NCBI GenBank assembly: GCA_958403905.1
Contig: CATXZD010000003.1
Span: forward strand, 62,001 to 126,000
Length of the DNA: 64,000 bases
Direction: 5' to 3'
Source: an uncultured Ruminococcus sp.
GTDB taxonomy: Bacteria > Bacillota > Clostridia > Oscillospirales > Acutalibacteraceae
Both the position numbers and the translations under genes were made by a program. Every line of letters begins with the position of its first letter. Within the stretch, counting starts at the first letter, position 1. Of the stretch, positions 54,151 to 62,220 are shown piece after piece. Under the pieces are notes generated by a model. It was not told where the DNA came from, did not search any database, and saw nothing but the letters and a program-made list of their open reading frames with translations.

Positions 54151-54173
54151 AAGTGTCCCTCGGAGGGACACTT
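54151..54173. repeat. Island palindrome copy c
   Basis: Perfect arms around centre G. The right flank AAAAAATCATTT then ACAGTGAAAA resembles the flank of copy a, so the element may extend about 30 bases beyond the palindrome. Confidence 0.95.
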
Positions 54174-54282
54174 AAAAAATCATTTAACAGTGAAAAAATA
54201 GAAATAACTATACATAAAGTGTAATTATCGTTTTAACGATAGTAGGATTATATATAAACTAAAAATTAATGAGGTGTTAAAT

Positions 54283-56724
54283 ATGAAAGTAGTAAAATTT
54301 GAAGAAATATTTGATCTGTTTGTAAGTAACTTAAGAAGTAAATCACTAATTCCAGTAATAGGTTCTGGTTTTACAGCAGGTTGTAATTGTTTTAAAGGAA
54401 CTGTACCATCAACTCAAAAGTATAAGCAAGACATGGAAGATGAATTATATAAAAAATTATGTTTAACAGAAGAAGAGTTTAAACAGTTAAAAAGTGAAAG
54501 TTTTTCTTCTGTAGCTGCATTATATATAAAAGAGATAGATGATGATGTAAAAAGAAATTATTTTTTATCGTATTTTACAAAAGTTTGTATTAATGAGCAT
54601 AAAAGAAATTTTCTTAAAATTGATTGGTCATATATATATACATTAAATATTGATGATTGTATAGAAACTAATTGTGATTATCAAAGAGTTATAAGAAGTA
54701 ATGAAAAGGTTTATAATGATATTTTTAATCAATATAAATGTTTAATCAAACTTCACGGAGATGTAACCGAGGTTATAAATTACAATAATTATAATTCACT
54801 TGTTTTTTCAAATATTCAGTATGCTAACAGTTTAAAGAAAAACGAAAAATTGCTGAATAAATTTAAACATGATGCAATTTACCAAAATTTATTATTTGTA
54901 GGTTGCAGTTTAAATGATGAAATAGATATTTTACAGGCTTTATCAGTTGAAAATTCAAAAAACCTTACTAATAGATTCATATGTGTAATTAATGAGCCAA
55001 GTATTTTACAATTAAAAAAATATGAACAATTTGGTATTACCTGTGTAATTAAATTTAATTCCTATGAAGATATTTATAGAGATATTTATAATGCTTGGCT
55101 AGAATCAAAGAAAGTACAGAAAGATGATTTGGTTGAACATAAAAGATATTTATTATCTAATTTATCTGACTCGTATGAAGATAATAAAGCTTATTTTTTG
55201 TTTGGTAAAAGATTAATACATAAAAATGAAATAAATATTCCATATTTTTTCATTGAACGAGACATTACCTGTGATATAGTAAGGAAAATAAGCAAGTATT
55301 ATTTACAATTTATATTTGGTAGTTCTTACAGTGGAAAAACATATATTTTATATGACATTATTACTAAAATCAGGGATAGAGATGTATTTGTATTTGAGAG
55401 CAGAGATAGATTAAATGATTCTGCGTTTAATGAATTATGTACATTTAAAGATTCTTTGTTTTTATTTGATAGTAATTCTTTAACAATTAATCAGATAGAA
55501 ATGTTGATAGAAAAAAAAGAACTTTTTGAAACAAATAGAAATAATGCTATAATATTTGCTTCAAAAAGTGATAGTGATATACATGGTTTATTAAGATTAT
55601 TTGAGGAAGATGGAAAAATAGAAAAGGGTAGTATTTTTAAATCAAGTGTTAACAATAAATTTTCTAAGAATGAAGTTTCATTATTTAATCCTAAATTATC
55701 GGCTACAACGCTTGGAGTGTTTTATAATGATAAAACCATATTAGATAACATTATAAATCTAAGCAAGAAATTACCTGAAAAAAGTAGATTTGATAAAATA
55801 CGATTATCATTTGATGATAACTTAGATATTGTAACTTTAATTATTCTTGCTATTGAAAATAAGGTCTACACTACACAAGTAATAAAATTTGATATAATGG
55901 AATCAATATTTAAGCAAATGAAAGTAGCCTATCCAATAATTGATTTAGAAGAAACTTGGTCGTATGAGATTAGTCCTGGTGATAATTCTCCTAAAAAATA
56001 CGTTGTTAATGCTGAATATTGGCTGTATAATGAATTAGGTACTTATGCAAAGAATAATCACGATAAAATAGTTAATGCATTTAAACACATAATATCAAAA
56101 ATTTTAGCAGATGAAGGACAACCTGATATTTTAAAATATAGTAATTCTTCATATAAAAAGTATATTTTATTTGATAACATAAATAAAATATTTAGAACTA
56201 AAAAAAGAGACGGGATTATTTTAATTAGAAAAATTTATGAAGGATTAAATACTTATTTGTCAAGCGATCCGAATTATTTACATCAGCGTGCAAAATGTTA
56301 TATTCGTTGTGCTTACTATGAGAATAGAAAAGAAAAGATATTAGATTTATTAGATAAAAGCTATAGAGATGCGAACAATGCATATCAAATTTTTGACCAA
56401 AGATTTGATGATTGTGGAAATGAAAAAATATTAATTTCTATGGCACATATTAAGTATACGATAGCAGTAATATTATGTCATAAGTGTGTTATTAACAATT
56501 ATGATAACGAAATTGAGAATTCAGAAGCAATTGAACAGGTATACGAAGCACTTAATTCTCCATTTAACTCATATGACTATGCTAAAAGTGACACAATTAT
56601 TAATTATAATAATGCTGTTTCAATTTTTGTAAATGAAGTAATAAGTAAAGGTGCTTCGATAAATGATGATTTGTACATTTACGCTGAGGAGTTATTTAAG
56701 ATTATTCGGAATGCAAAATCATAA
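54283..56724 (+). CDS. SIR2-domain STAND-like NTPase, candidate anti-phage protein
   Basis: 813 residues from ATG 54283 with GAGGTG upstream. Residues about 15-220 match a bacterial SIR2 domain: VIGSGFTAG (Gly27), YTLNIDDCIE (Asn122, Asp124), KLHGD (His158, the catalytic position) and FVGCSLNDEID. A P-loop NTPase region follows with Walker A GSSYSGKT at 346-353 and a hydrophobic Walker B-like FLFDS near 392-396. The last ~250 residues are helical, TPR-like. SIR2 plus STAND plus helical sensor is the layout of NAD-depleting defence proteins such as Avs5; the defence role here is inferred. AT-rich, between palindromes c and d. Confidence 0.75.
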   Translation: MKVVKFEEIFDLFVSNLRSKSLIPVIGSGFTAGCNCFKGTVPSTQKYKQDMEDELYKKLCLTEEEFKQLKSESFSSVAALYIKEIDDDVKRNYFLSYFTKVCINEHKRNFLKIDWSYIYTLNIDDCIETNCDYQRVIRSNEKVYNDIFNQYKCLIKLHGDVTEVINYNNYNSLVFSNIQYANSLKKNEKLLNKFKHDAIYQNLLFVGCSLNDEIDILQALSVENSKNLTNRFICVINEPSILQLKKYEQFGITCVIKFNSYEDIYRDIYNAWLESKKVQKDDLVEHKRYLLSNLSDSYEDNKAYFLFGKRLIHKNEINIPYFFIERDITCDIVRKISKYYLQFIFGSSYSGKTYILYDIITKIRDRDVFVFESRDRLNDSAFNELCTFKDSLFLFDSNSLTINQIEMLIEKKELFETNRNNAIIFASKSDSDIHGLLRLFEEDGKIEKGSIFKSSVNNKFSKNEVSLFNPKLSATTLGVFYNDKTILDNIINLSKKLPEKSRFDKIRLSFDDNLDIVTLIILAIENKVYTTQVIKFDIMESIFKQMKVAYPIIDLEETWSYEISPGDNSPKKYVVNAEYWLYNELGTYAKNNHDKIVNAFKHIISKILADEGQPDILKYSNSSYKKYILFDNINKIFRTKKRDGIILIRKIYEGLNTYLSSDPNYLHQRAKCYIRCAYYENRKEKILDLLDKSYRDANNAYQIFDQRFDDCGNEKILISMAHIKYTIAVILCHKCVINNYDNEIENSEAIEQVYEALNSPFNSYDYAKSDTIINYNNAVSIFVNEVISKGASINDDLYIYAEELFKIIRNAKS

Positions 56725-57009
56725 TTTTATACCAAAATGTTTAAACGAATTGATTGCTTTGTCACCTTAAATAAATTTGTATATATTTTATCATGAGATA
56801 GAAAAATGCAGAGAATATAAAAAATATTTTTTGTTGTTTGTCTTTAAATGTATGAGTTTTTAATTGGTTTTTATGTTATATACACTTATTCTTTCAGTTT
56901 ATATATAGCTACAAAATATTTTGACACATAATGACATAATATACTGTAAAAATATGTTATTATTACATTGTAGGTACTTACATAAAATATAAATTGAAGG
57001 AGTATAAAA

Positions 57010-57747
57010 ATGAAAAATACAAGAGTTATTAAAAAATCATTATCTGTTGTTTTGGCATTATCAATGCTGATGAGCTTTTTCGTTTTATTTGCAAGTGTAA
57101 AAGCAAATGCTGCTACAGACCGTGTAAGTATGTATTCAACAGGAATTTATTTTTCTAAGTACGGTATGTCAACCCGTGAAATATATGTCCAGACTAAGGA
57201 CAACGCTTCAGACCAGCACGTTTATATACACTACAATTTTATGGACGGACAGGACTGGGAAGATGAAGAGGCAACCTATGTTACAACGCTTTCAGACGGT
57301 TCTAAAATCTGGAAAGCAACCGTTATGAGCTATAATCTGAAGTATGCAATTAAATATGTGGTAGACGGTCAGACGATTTGGGACAATAATAACGGTCAAG
57401 ATTATACACGTGAGGAAATCGGCACTGCACCTATTACAGTAAGAAGAGGTTCATACCCGTATTATAATAATACCTATAATATTGAAGTCCTCTTGAAAAA
57501 CTATGCTTATGAAAAGAATGTACAGGTAAGATACACTCAGGATAACTGGGCTACTTATTCGGATGTTCCGCTGAGCTACATTTCAACAAATCCCGATGGT
57601 TCAGAACTTTGGTCAGTTAAGTTGAATTTGGATGACAGAGGAACAAACAATTTCCAGTATTGTGTATATTATCAGGTAAATGGTCAGACTTACTGGGCTA
57701 ATAATTTCGGACAGAATTATGACTCCCTATATTATATGTACAAATAA
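57010..57747 (+). CDS. Secreted protein with two CBM21-type starch-binding modules
   Basis: 245 residues: signal peptide (MKNTRVIKKSLSVVLALSML, cleavage near ANA-A at about residue 35) followed by two carbohydrate-binding modules of CBM21/CBM53 type. Each ends in the same signature: IWDNNNGQDY near residue 135 and YWANNFGQNY near 235; HVYIHYNFMDGQDW and VQVRYTQDNWATY are the matching first strands. There is no enzyme domain or dockerin. It likely binds starch at the cell surface. Its codon use is closer to the host than to the AT-rich genes on both sides. Confidence 0.8.
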   Translation: MKNTRVIKKSLSVVLALSMLMSFFVLFASVKANAATDRVSMYSTGIYFSKYGMSTREIYVQTKDNASDQHVYIHYNFMDGQDWEDEEATYVTTLSDGSKIWKATVMSYNLKYAIKYVVDGQTIWDNNNGQDYTREEIGTAPITVRRGSYPYYNNTYNIEVLLKNYAYEKNVQVRYTQDNWATYSDVPLSYISTNPDGSELWSVKLNLDDRGTNNFQYCVYYQVNGQTYWANNFGQNYDSLYYMYK

Positions 57748-57786
57748 CTTTATCCATTTCAGATAAACATTAATTGTAAATGAATA

Positions 57787-57835
57787 AATTCCCTTTTCGG
57801 AAACTCTGAGAGCTTTTGAAAAGGGAATTTTTGAT
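57787..57835 (+). terminator. Terminator after the CBM21 gene
   Basis: AATTCCCTTTTC pairs with GAAAAGGGAATT across a 19-nt loop and is followed by TTTGATTTGTTATTTT. Confidence 0.8.
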
Positions 57836-57858
57836 TTGTTATTTTCTTATGGTAAATT

Positions 57859-57881
57859 AAGTGTCTCTCCGAGTGACAGAT
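57859..57881. repeat. Island palindrome copy d (decayed)
   Basis: AAGTGTCTCTC, C, then GAGTGACAGAT: the same element with two arm substitutions and a divergent last three bases. It lies 28 bases before intact copy e. Confidence 0.75.
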
Positions 57882-57908
57882 GAAATTCCGTGATGTGTTT
57901 CAAAGCAC

Positions 57909-57931
57909 AAGTGTCCCTCCGAGGGACACTT
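57909..57931. repeat. Island palindrome copy e
   Basis: Perfect arms around centre C. Symmetry extends two bases each side (CA/TG), 27 nt in all. Confidence 0.95.
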
Positions 57932-57936
57932 GTTGT

Positions 57937-58130
57937 TTATCTTCCTTGCGATAATCCGCCAATGCCTTGTGTAGGAGGTATCAGACTGGGTAAGATGGTT
58001 TGATTAAGATGTGGATGAAGTTCATTAATAAGATAATTTTTAAATCGGTTATATGTTGTTCAAGTTTGTTTGGAAAGCATCCCTTGTAAGACAAAATCCG
58101 CAGAAGCTTCTTTTGAATGTGTTTATTTTT
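57937..58130 (-). pseudogene. Possible remnant of a degraded gene
   Basis: On the minus strand a frame ending at TAA 57937-57939 reads FKNYLINELHPHLNQ then LIPPTQGIGGLSQGR, a protein-like composition, but a TGA interrupts it about 40 codons upstream and an alternative frame takes over (KLLRILSYKGCFPNKLEQHI). It ends 6 bases from palindrome e. I cannot name the parent gene; it may be random. Confidence 0.25.
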
Positions 58131-58169
58131 TAAATAATGATGAGATATACGACAATATATATTATTTTA

Positions 58170-60314
58170 TTAGTTAAATCTTATGGTGTTTAGTTTTCCT
58201 ATTCTATCAATTGAATAACTATATTTTGTATGACCGTAATTAGCTCCAATAACATATATTATAAAAAATAAATGAAAAGAATAATGAGGTGAAATATTGT
58301 AAATTAAGCCAAATGAAATTATTATTACTCCGAAGAAAGCGTATAATCTTCCAGTATGATAAAAATGATTTCTTGCTTCATATACAGTTGTGAAACTTAT
58401 AATATACTGTGTTATGCCCATTGAAAGCACTGTAATGCCCATAAATATTCCATAATAATTTGGAAAGATATAACATAACGGAAGAGTTACTGCACCAAGC
58501 AATAGCATAATAATATATTTTTTGATATTAAGAATTCTTGTAGATTGCATTATGAGATTATAATAATAGTATATTGCTAAAAAACAACCGATAGATAACA
58601 AAATGCTATAATTTAGATATGTTTTTTTAATATTAAAGCTAAATATGTTTAAGTTTATCAATAGACATGCAAAAGAAACAATTAGTAAAATAGAATTAAT
58701 AAAGTATTTAACTTGTTTCTTATTAAATGTATTGTATCTGCGCTGTATCTCACTCTTTTCATTACTAAAAGCCGTAGGCCTTTTATTATCTAAAGATTTA
58801 GTCATTATTTTGCGATAATAATCAACATTTTGTCTTAGTTCATTAGACAAATTTCTAAAACAATATTCATTTAACTTTAAACCAATATAATCGTGGATTG
58901 ATGAAAATCCACTACTAAATCCATTATAGTTAGATTTTACGCAAAGGAAGCTATTATTATCTATTGCATTGATAATATTATATTCTTCAGACTGTTTACT
59001 GTTAATAAAATAATTTTCCGGTTCAAAAGTAATAAACTTTAAGTCATCTGTAGTATATATCTTCCTATCTGATAACAAGTATAGAATCATCTTACCTGCT
59101 TGTGGATGCGGAAACTTGTTCACCCAATGATTTAGATACAAATCAATTACATTGTCTAAATTATCAACGTACTTCCCTAAATTGGCACTAATTTCTTGTT
59201 CAAATAGTTCATAGATATATGATAATGTGGAAAATTCAACAAGCGGCGATATACCAACATCTATTCTAGATAATATAGAACATAAGTAAATTAAAGATGG
59301 TGAATACATCTCTGCTTGCACTATAGATTTAAAACTACCATTATTTGTTGCTTTAGTCTTACATTCTTCTAAACATTTATCTATATTTTGAAAATCTTCT
59401 TGTGTAAATCTGTTAATCAATATTTTTAATTGGCTAATATCATAATTATCATTAGTAATAAAGTATGTTGAGAAATGCATAAAATTAGAATCTTTGTCAA
59501 TTTCTTCACTAAATACATCAGATAAATTCTTATGTATCAAATAAAAAAAATCCTGTGGAAAAGAAAATACGAAAATCATCGCTTCATCACGATTAATTTG
59601 ATTCATTTTACGAATACACGAATAAAAACTTGGATAACTTAAGGAGTCTTCAAATTGATCCATTATTACAATATTACTTTGGTCAGACTCTATTTTTTTA
59701 TAAATAATATTTCCATTATTATAATTAGTGTTTATTAAGGTAACCTTGTTGTTTTCTTTTAATTTGTCTAGCAAAAAATTATTTAATAGAATTGATTTAC
59801 CAGATCCACTCATACCAGTTAAAAACAAGCAATTAAATTTATGTTTATTGCTTTCTTTTTTTAAATTTTCAATTTGTAATAATATTTTCTCGCACTGTTT
59901 ATTTCTATCTAAAATTAAAGGTTTATCATAATCACTATTTATATTTAGATCTTTTATAAAAATAACCTCATTATTGGTTATCATTTCATTTGTAATTATT
60001 CCTGGAAAAATTGATGTGTTCTTTTTTGAATTAAAAGAAGAATCTTTATGTGACTTTTTTTGTATCAATTTAGATAATTTATTAAATAAAAATTGTAATA
60101 CAGTCAATATTATAGGAATAAAAGATAAAATAAAATTTATTAAAATGCTATTATTATTTATAAATTCGTAAAAATCAAATAAATTATTTCGTATCCATAC
60201 TAAATTAATTTGATATAATTGAATTAAAATAATAGTAAAGAAAACAATTACTAGAATAATATTCATTGGTTGATTTAAAAAACAATTATTAATTATTTTT
60301 TTTATTTTATACAC
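58170..60314 (-). CDS. Membrane-anchored P-loop NTPase, nSTAND1-like
   Basis: 714 residues from GTG 60314, preferred because GGGGTG lies 8-9 bases upstream; an ATG at 60347 is in frame but has no site. Two N-terminal membrane helices (about 18-36 and 58-77), a linker, then a P-loop NTPase with Walker A GMSGSGKS at 167-174 and IVIMDQFEDS at 215-224; DQFE after Walker B is typical of the nSTAND1 group. The C-terminal ~170 residues form about five membrane helices. Architecture suggests a membrane-acting defence or signalling NTPase; function is inferred. Very AT-rich. Confidence 0.65.
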   Translation of the reverse strand: MYKIKKIINNCFLNQPMNIILVIVFFTIILIQLYQINLVWIRNNLFDFYEFINNNSILINFILSFIPIILTVLQFLFNKLSKLIQKKSHKDSSFNSKKNTSIFPGIITNEMITNNEVIFIKDLNINSDYDKPLILDRNKQCEKILLQIENLKKESNKHKFNCLFLTGMSGSGKSILLNNFLLDKLKENNKVTLINTNYNNGNIIYKKIESDQSNIVIMDQFEDSLSYPSFYSCIRKMNQINRDEAMIFVFSFPQDFFYLIHKNLSDVFSEEIDKDSNFMHFSTYFITNDNYDISQLKILINRFTQEDFQNIDKCLEECKTKATNNGSFKSIVQAEMYSPSLIYLCSILSRIDVGISPLVEFSTLSYIYELFEQEISANLGKYVDNLDNVIDLYLNHWVNKFPHPQAGKMILYLLSDRKIYTTDDLKFITFEPENYFINSKQSEEYNIINAIDNNSFLCVKSNYNGFSSGFSSIHDYIGLKLNEYCFRNLSNELRQNVDYYRKIMTKSLDNKRPTAFSNEKSEIQRRYNTFNKKQVKYFINSILLIVSFACLLINLNIFSFNIKKTYLNYSILLSIGCFLAIYYYYNLIMQSTRILNIKKYIIMLLLGAVTLPLCYIFPNYYGIFMGITVLSMGITQYIISFTTVYEARNHFYHTGRLYAFFGVIIISFGLIYNISPHYSFHLFFIIYVIGANYGHTKYSYSIDRIGKLNTIRFN

Positions 60315-60462
60315 TAAATCACACCCCAAAAATATATAAATAATCATTATTTGTTACAGTTACATTATATCACATAATTTTTGACATTTCAATCTATTTT
60401 TGTACATATTATAATATAAAATTTATCGAATTATCATTACTTATGTTATATTTTGCGACGGA

Positions 60463-60479
60463 CACTAAATCATTTAGTG
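60463..60479. repeat. 17-nt odd palindrome near the membrane NTPase gene
   Basis: CACTAAAT, centre C, ATTTAGTG. It shares the one-base centre and the GGACACT motif at its left edge with the island palindrome but differs in the arms. Confidence 0.6.
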
Positions 60480-60593
60480 CATTGTTATTCTAAAACTCCA
60501 TATTCTATCCTTTTAAACGAAAATGGGAACGGCTTTATTCTAAACTTTTATAAGTTAGAATATTACTCATATGTGAGTTTTAGTGAAGACAAC

Positions 60594-60616
60594 AAGTATC
60601 CCTCGGAGGGACACTT
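60594..60616. repeat. Island palindrome copy f
   Basis: Centre G, one substitution in the left arm (AAGTATCCCTC). It lies 10 bases past the ssb stop codon and pairs with copy g on the other side of ssb. Confidence 0.9.
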
Positions 60617-60625
60617 GCAGAAGTT

Positions 60626-61069
60626 TCAGAACGGTAAGTCTTCATCAAGCGGCATATCTTCAAAATCATTGTGTGCTGACATTGGCGGTTGTTCAGACTG
60701 AGCAGGAAGGGTAGGAGCAGGATAATTATTTATACTGTTATTTTTATCTCTGCGCTCGCCGGTGAATGATACAGTATCGGCAACTATTTCTGTTACATAA
60801 CGGTTGGCACCGTCGTTTGTTTGATATATACGGCTCTGTAATTTACCTTCAAGAGCAATCAGACTGCCTTTAGTAAAATATCGGCAGACAAATTCTGCGG
60901 TATTGTTCCAGCAAACAATATTAAAAAAGTCTGCTTTGCGGTCTTCACCTGTTTTGACATAGTTGCGGTCAACTGCAATTCTGAAACTTGTAACGCTCTT
61001 GCCTGTGTTGGTTGTTTTGAGTTCGGGAACTGCTGTGAGTCTTCCCATTAATACGATTCTGTTTAACAT
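60626..61069 (-). CDS. ssb: Single-stranded DNA-binding protein
   Basis: 147 residues. OB fold with MLNRIVLMGRLTAVPELK, FRIAVDRNY, ADFFNIVCWN and SLIALEGKLQ; a Pro/Gln-rich linker follows and the acidic tip DEDLPF that recruits partner proteins is intact. Stand-alone ssb genes of this kind are common on plasmids and integrative elements. It is closely bracketed by palindromes f and g in the same centre orientation. Confidence 0.93.
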   Translation of the reverse strand: MLNRIVLMGRLTAVPELKTTNTGKSVTSFRIAVDRNYVKTGEDRKADFFNIVCWNNTAEFVCRYFTKGSLIALEGKLQSRIYQTNDGANRYVTEIVADTVSFTGERRDKNNSINNYPAPTLPAQSEQPPMSAHNDFEDMPLDEDLPF

Positions 61070-61101
61070 TTTTCTTGACTCCTTTATAATTTTTATTTCT
61101 C

Positions 61102-61124
61102 AAGTGTCCCTCGGAGGGACACTT
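61102..61124. repeat. Island palindrome copy g
   Basis: Perfect arms around centre G. It separates the divergent ssb and toxin-antitoxin genes. Confidence 0.95.
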
Positions 61125-61142
61125 GTAAAATAAAATATTTTG

Positions 61143-61171
61143 TTGACATACCCTATATAATAGGGTATAAT
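61143..61171 (+). promoter_or_regulatory. Perfect promoter with operator palindrome for higBA
   Basis: TTGACA 61143-61148, 17-bp spacer, TATAAT 61166-61171. The spacer and -10 edge form the inverted repeat TACCCTAT/ATAGGGTA (61149-61167, 3-nt centre), a likely operator for autorepression by the antitoxin. Confidence 0.85.
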
Positions 61172-61189
61172 ATAAGTGGTGATAATTAG

Positions 61190-61549
61190 ATGACAAGAGA
61201 GTTTATAATGCTTCCTGAATTTGATAAACAATGGACTTCTTTAGGCTTTTCAGACAATGAACTAAAAGCCTTACAGGAAGAACTTACTGTGAACCCGTTA
61301 CTTGGAAAAGTGATGCAGGGAACGGGCGGTTTAAGAAAACTCAGATTTGCTTTTGAAAATCGCGGTAAAAGCGGAAGCGCAAGAGTGTGTTATGTTGATT
61401 TTGCGGTTTATGAAAAAATATATTTAATTACTGCATATTCTAAAAATGAAAAGGATAATTTAAGTAAAGAAGAAAGAAATACAATCAAAAGTTTATTGAA
61501 AGCATTGGAAAAAACAATTTCTTCATCTGAAAGGAGTAATGACAAATGA
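61190..61549 (+). CDS. HigB/RelE-type toxin
   Basis: 119 residues of the phage-derived Gp49/HigB-like RelE superfamily: FDKQWTSLGF, LRKLRFAFENRGKSGSARVCYVDF and the core strand KIYLITAYSKNEKDNLSKEE, with basic and aromatic residues of the ribosome-dependent mRNase type. The start ATG follows GGTGAT; ATG 61208 is an alternative. It overlaps the antitoxin gene by 4 bases. Toxin first, antitoxin second is the higBA order. Confidence 0.85.
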   Translation: MTREFIMLPEFDKQWTSLGFSDNELKALQEELTVNPLLGKVMQGTGGLRKLRFAFENRGKSGSARVCYVDFAVYEKIYLITAYSKNEKDNLSKEERNTIKSLLKALEKTISSSERSNDK

Positions 61550-61863
61550 GTGTTTATGAAAGCATTATGCAGGGATTAAATGAAGCGGTGGAATATGAAA
61601 AAGGTAATTTAAGTGCTAAAGCCGTAAAATGTACTGTTAATCCTGTTCCTGATTTCAATTCAAGCGAGATTAAGGAAGTCAGAACTTCATTGAATATGAC
61701 GCAAAGCACATTTGCAGCCGTAATGGGAGTGTCAATAAAAACAGTTGAAGCGTGGGAAGCAGGAACTAATAAACCAATTGGAACAGCTCGCAGAATGTTA
61801 AGTATGCTCCAAAAGGATAATACCTTACCGATGAAGTTTGATATTATTTCCGAAAGCGTGTAA
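61546..61863 (+). CDS. HigA-type antitoxin, HTH protein
   Basis: 105 residues with a C-terminal Xre helix-turn-helix (IKEVRTSLNMTQSTFAAVMG, SIKTVEAWEAGTNKP) and an N-terminal toxin-binding part, the MqsA/HigA-like arrangement. It should neutralise the overlapping toxin and repress the promoter at 61143-61171. Its stop codon lies inside decayed palindrome copy h, so the element abuts or arrived at the gene end. Confidence 0.87.
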   Translation: MSVYESIMQGLNEAVEYEKGNLSAKAVKCTVNPVPDFNSSEIKEVRTSLNMTQSTFAAVMGVSIKTVEAWEAGTNKPIGTARRMLSMLQKDNTLPMKFDIISESV

Positions 61864-61884
61864 GTGTCCCTCCGTGGGACAGGA
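61862..61884. repeat. Island palindrome copy h (decayed, overlaps antitoxin stop)
   Basis: Left arm AAGTGTCCCTC is intact, centre C, right arm GTGGGACA then diverges. The first bases are part of the higA stop codon. Confidence 0.8.
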
Positions 61885-61980
61885 AATTTATTTTTTTCTC
61901 TGCTTTACGGGCTTTGCACCGCCGTCAGAGACGGAGCAGGAGGATTAACGTTAGACCATCGTCAATTGAATATTTCCGAC

Positions 61981-62003
61981 AAGTGTCCCTCGGAGGGACA
62001 CTT
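61981..62003. repeat. Island palindrome copy i
   Basis: Perfect arms around centre G; symmetry extends two bases each side. Last copy seen toward the right edge. Confidence 0.95.
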
Positions 62004-62013
62004 GTGGTATACT

Positions 62014-62046
62014 GAAAAGCCGTTGTAGTATCGCAACGGCTTTTTG
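62014..62046 (+). terminator. Terminator downstream of the toxin-antitoxin module
   Basis: Stem AAAAGCCGTTG with CAACGGCTTTT and a run of T residues, a classic intrinsic terminator. Confidence 0.85.
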
Positions 62047-62189
62047 TCTGCTGAATCCAAAGTTTGCTATTGAATTGAAAATTCATCAAGCACAAGGAGA
62101 GGGCTTGATATATATTCGCTCGCAGAAAAGACGGCTGAAAACAAAAATTCTGCCACGATTTTAAGTGCGTGCCATTTAGCAGGATAAAG

Positions 62190-62217
62190 AAGCAATATTG
62201 AAAACAATATTGCTTCG
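62190..62217. repeat. Perfect 12-bp inverted repeat with CAATATTG core
   Basis: GAAGCAATATTG, loop AAAA, CAATATTGCTTC. The same octamer recurs at 62339-62358. Confidence 0.85.
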
Positions 62218-62220
62218 CTT

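Noticed and set aside
60453..60701. 82-codon plus-strand frame over the ssb 3' end
   Set aside because: It runs antisense through ssb and palindrome f, has no ribosome binding site and no protein-like domain.
51624..62003. Island palindromes as ordinary intrinsic terminators
   Set aside because: Most copies lack a T-run on either strand, and true terminators with T-runs are present separately (57787, 62014).
51624..62003. Island palindromes as a CRISPR array
   Set aside because: Spacing between copies is hundreds to thousands of bases and contains genes; no cas genes are present.
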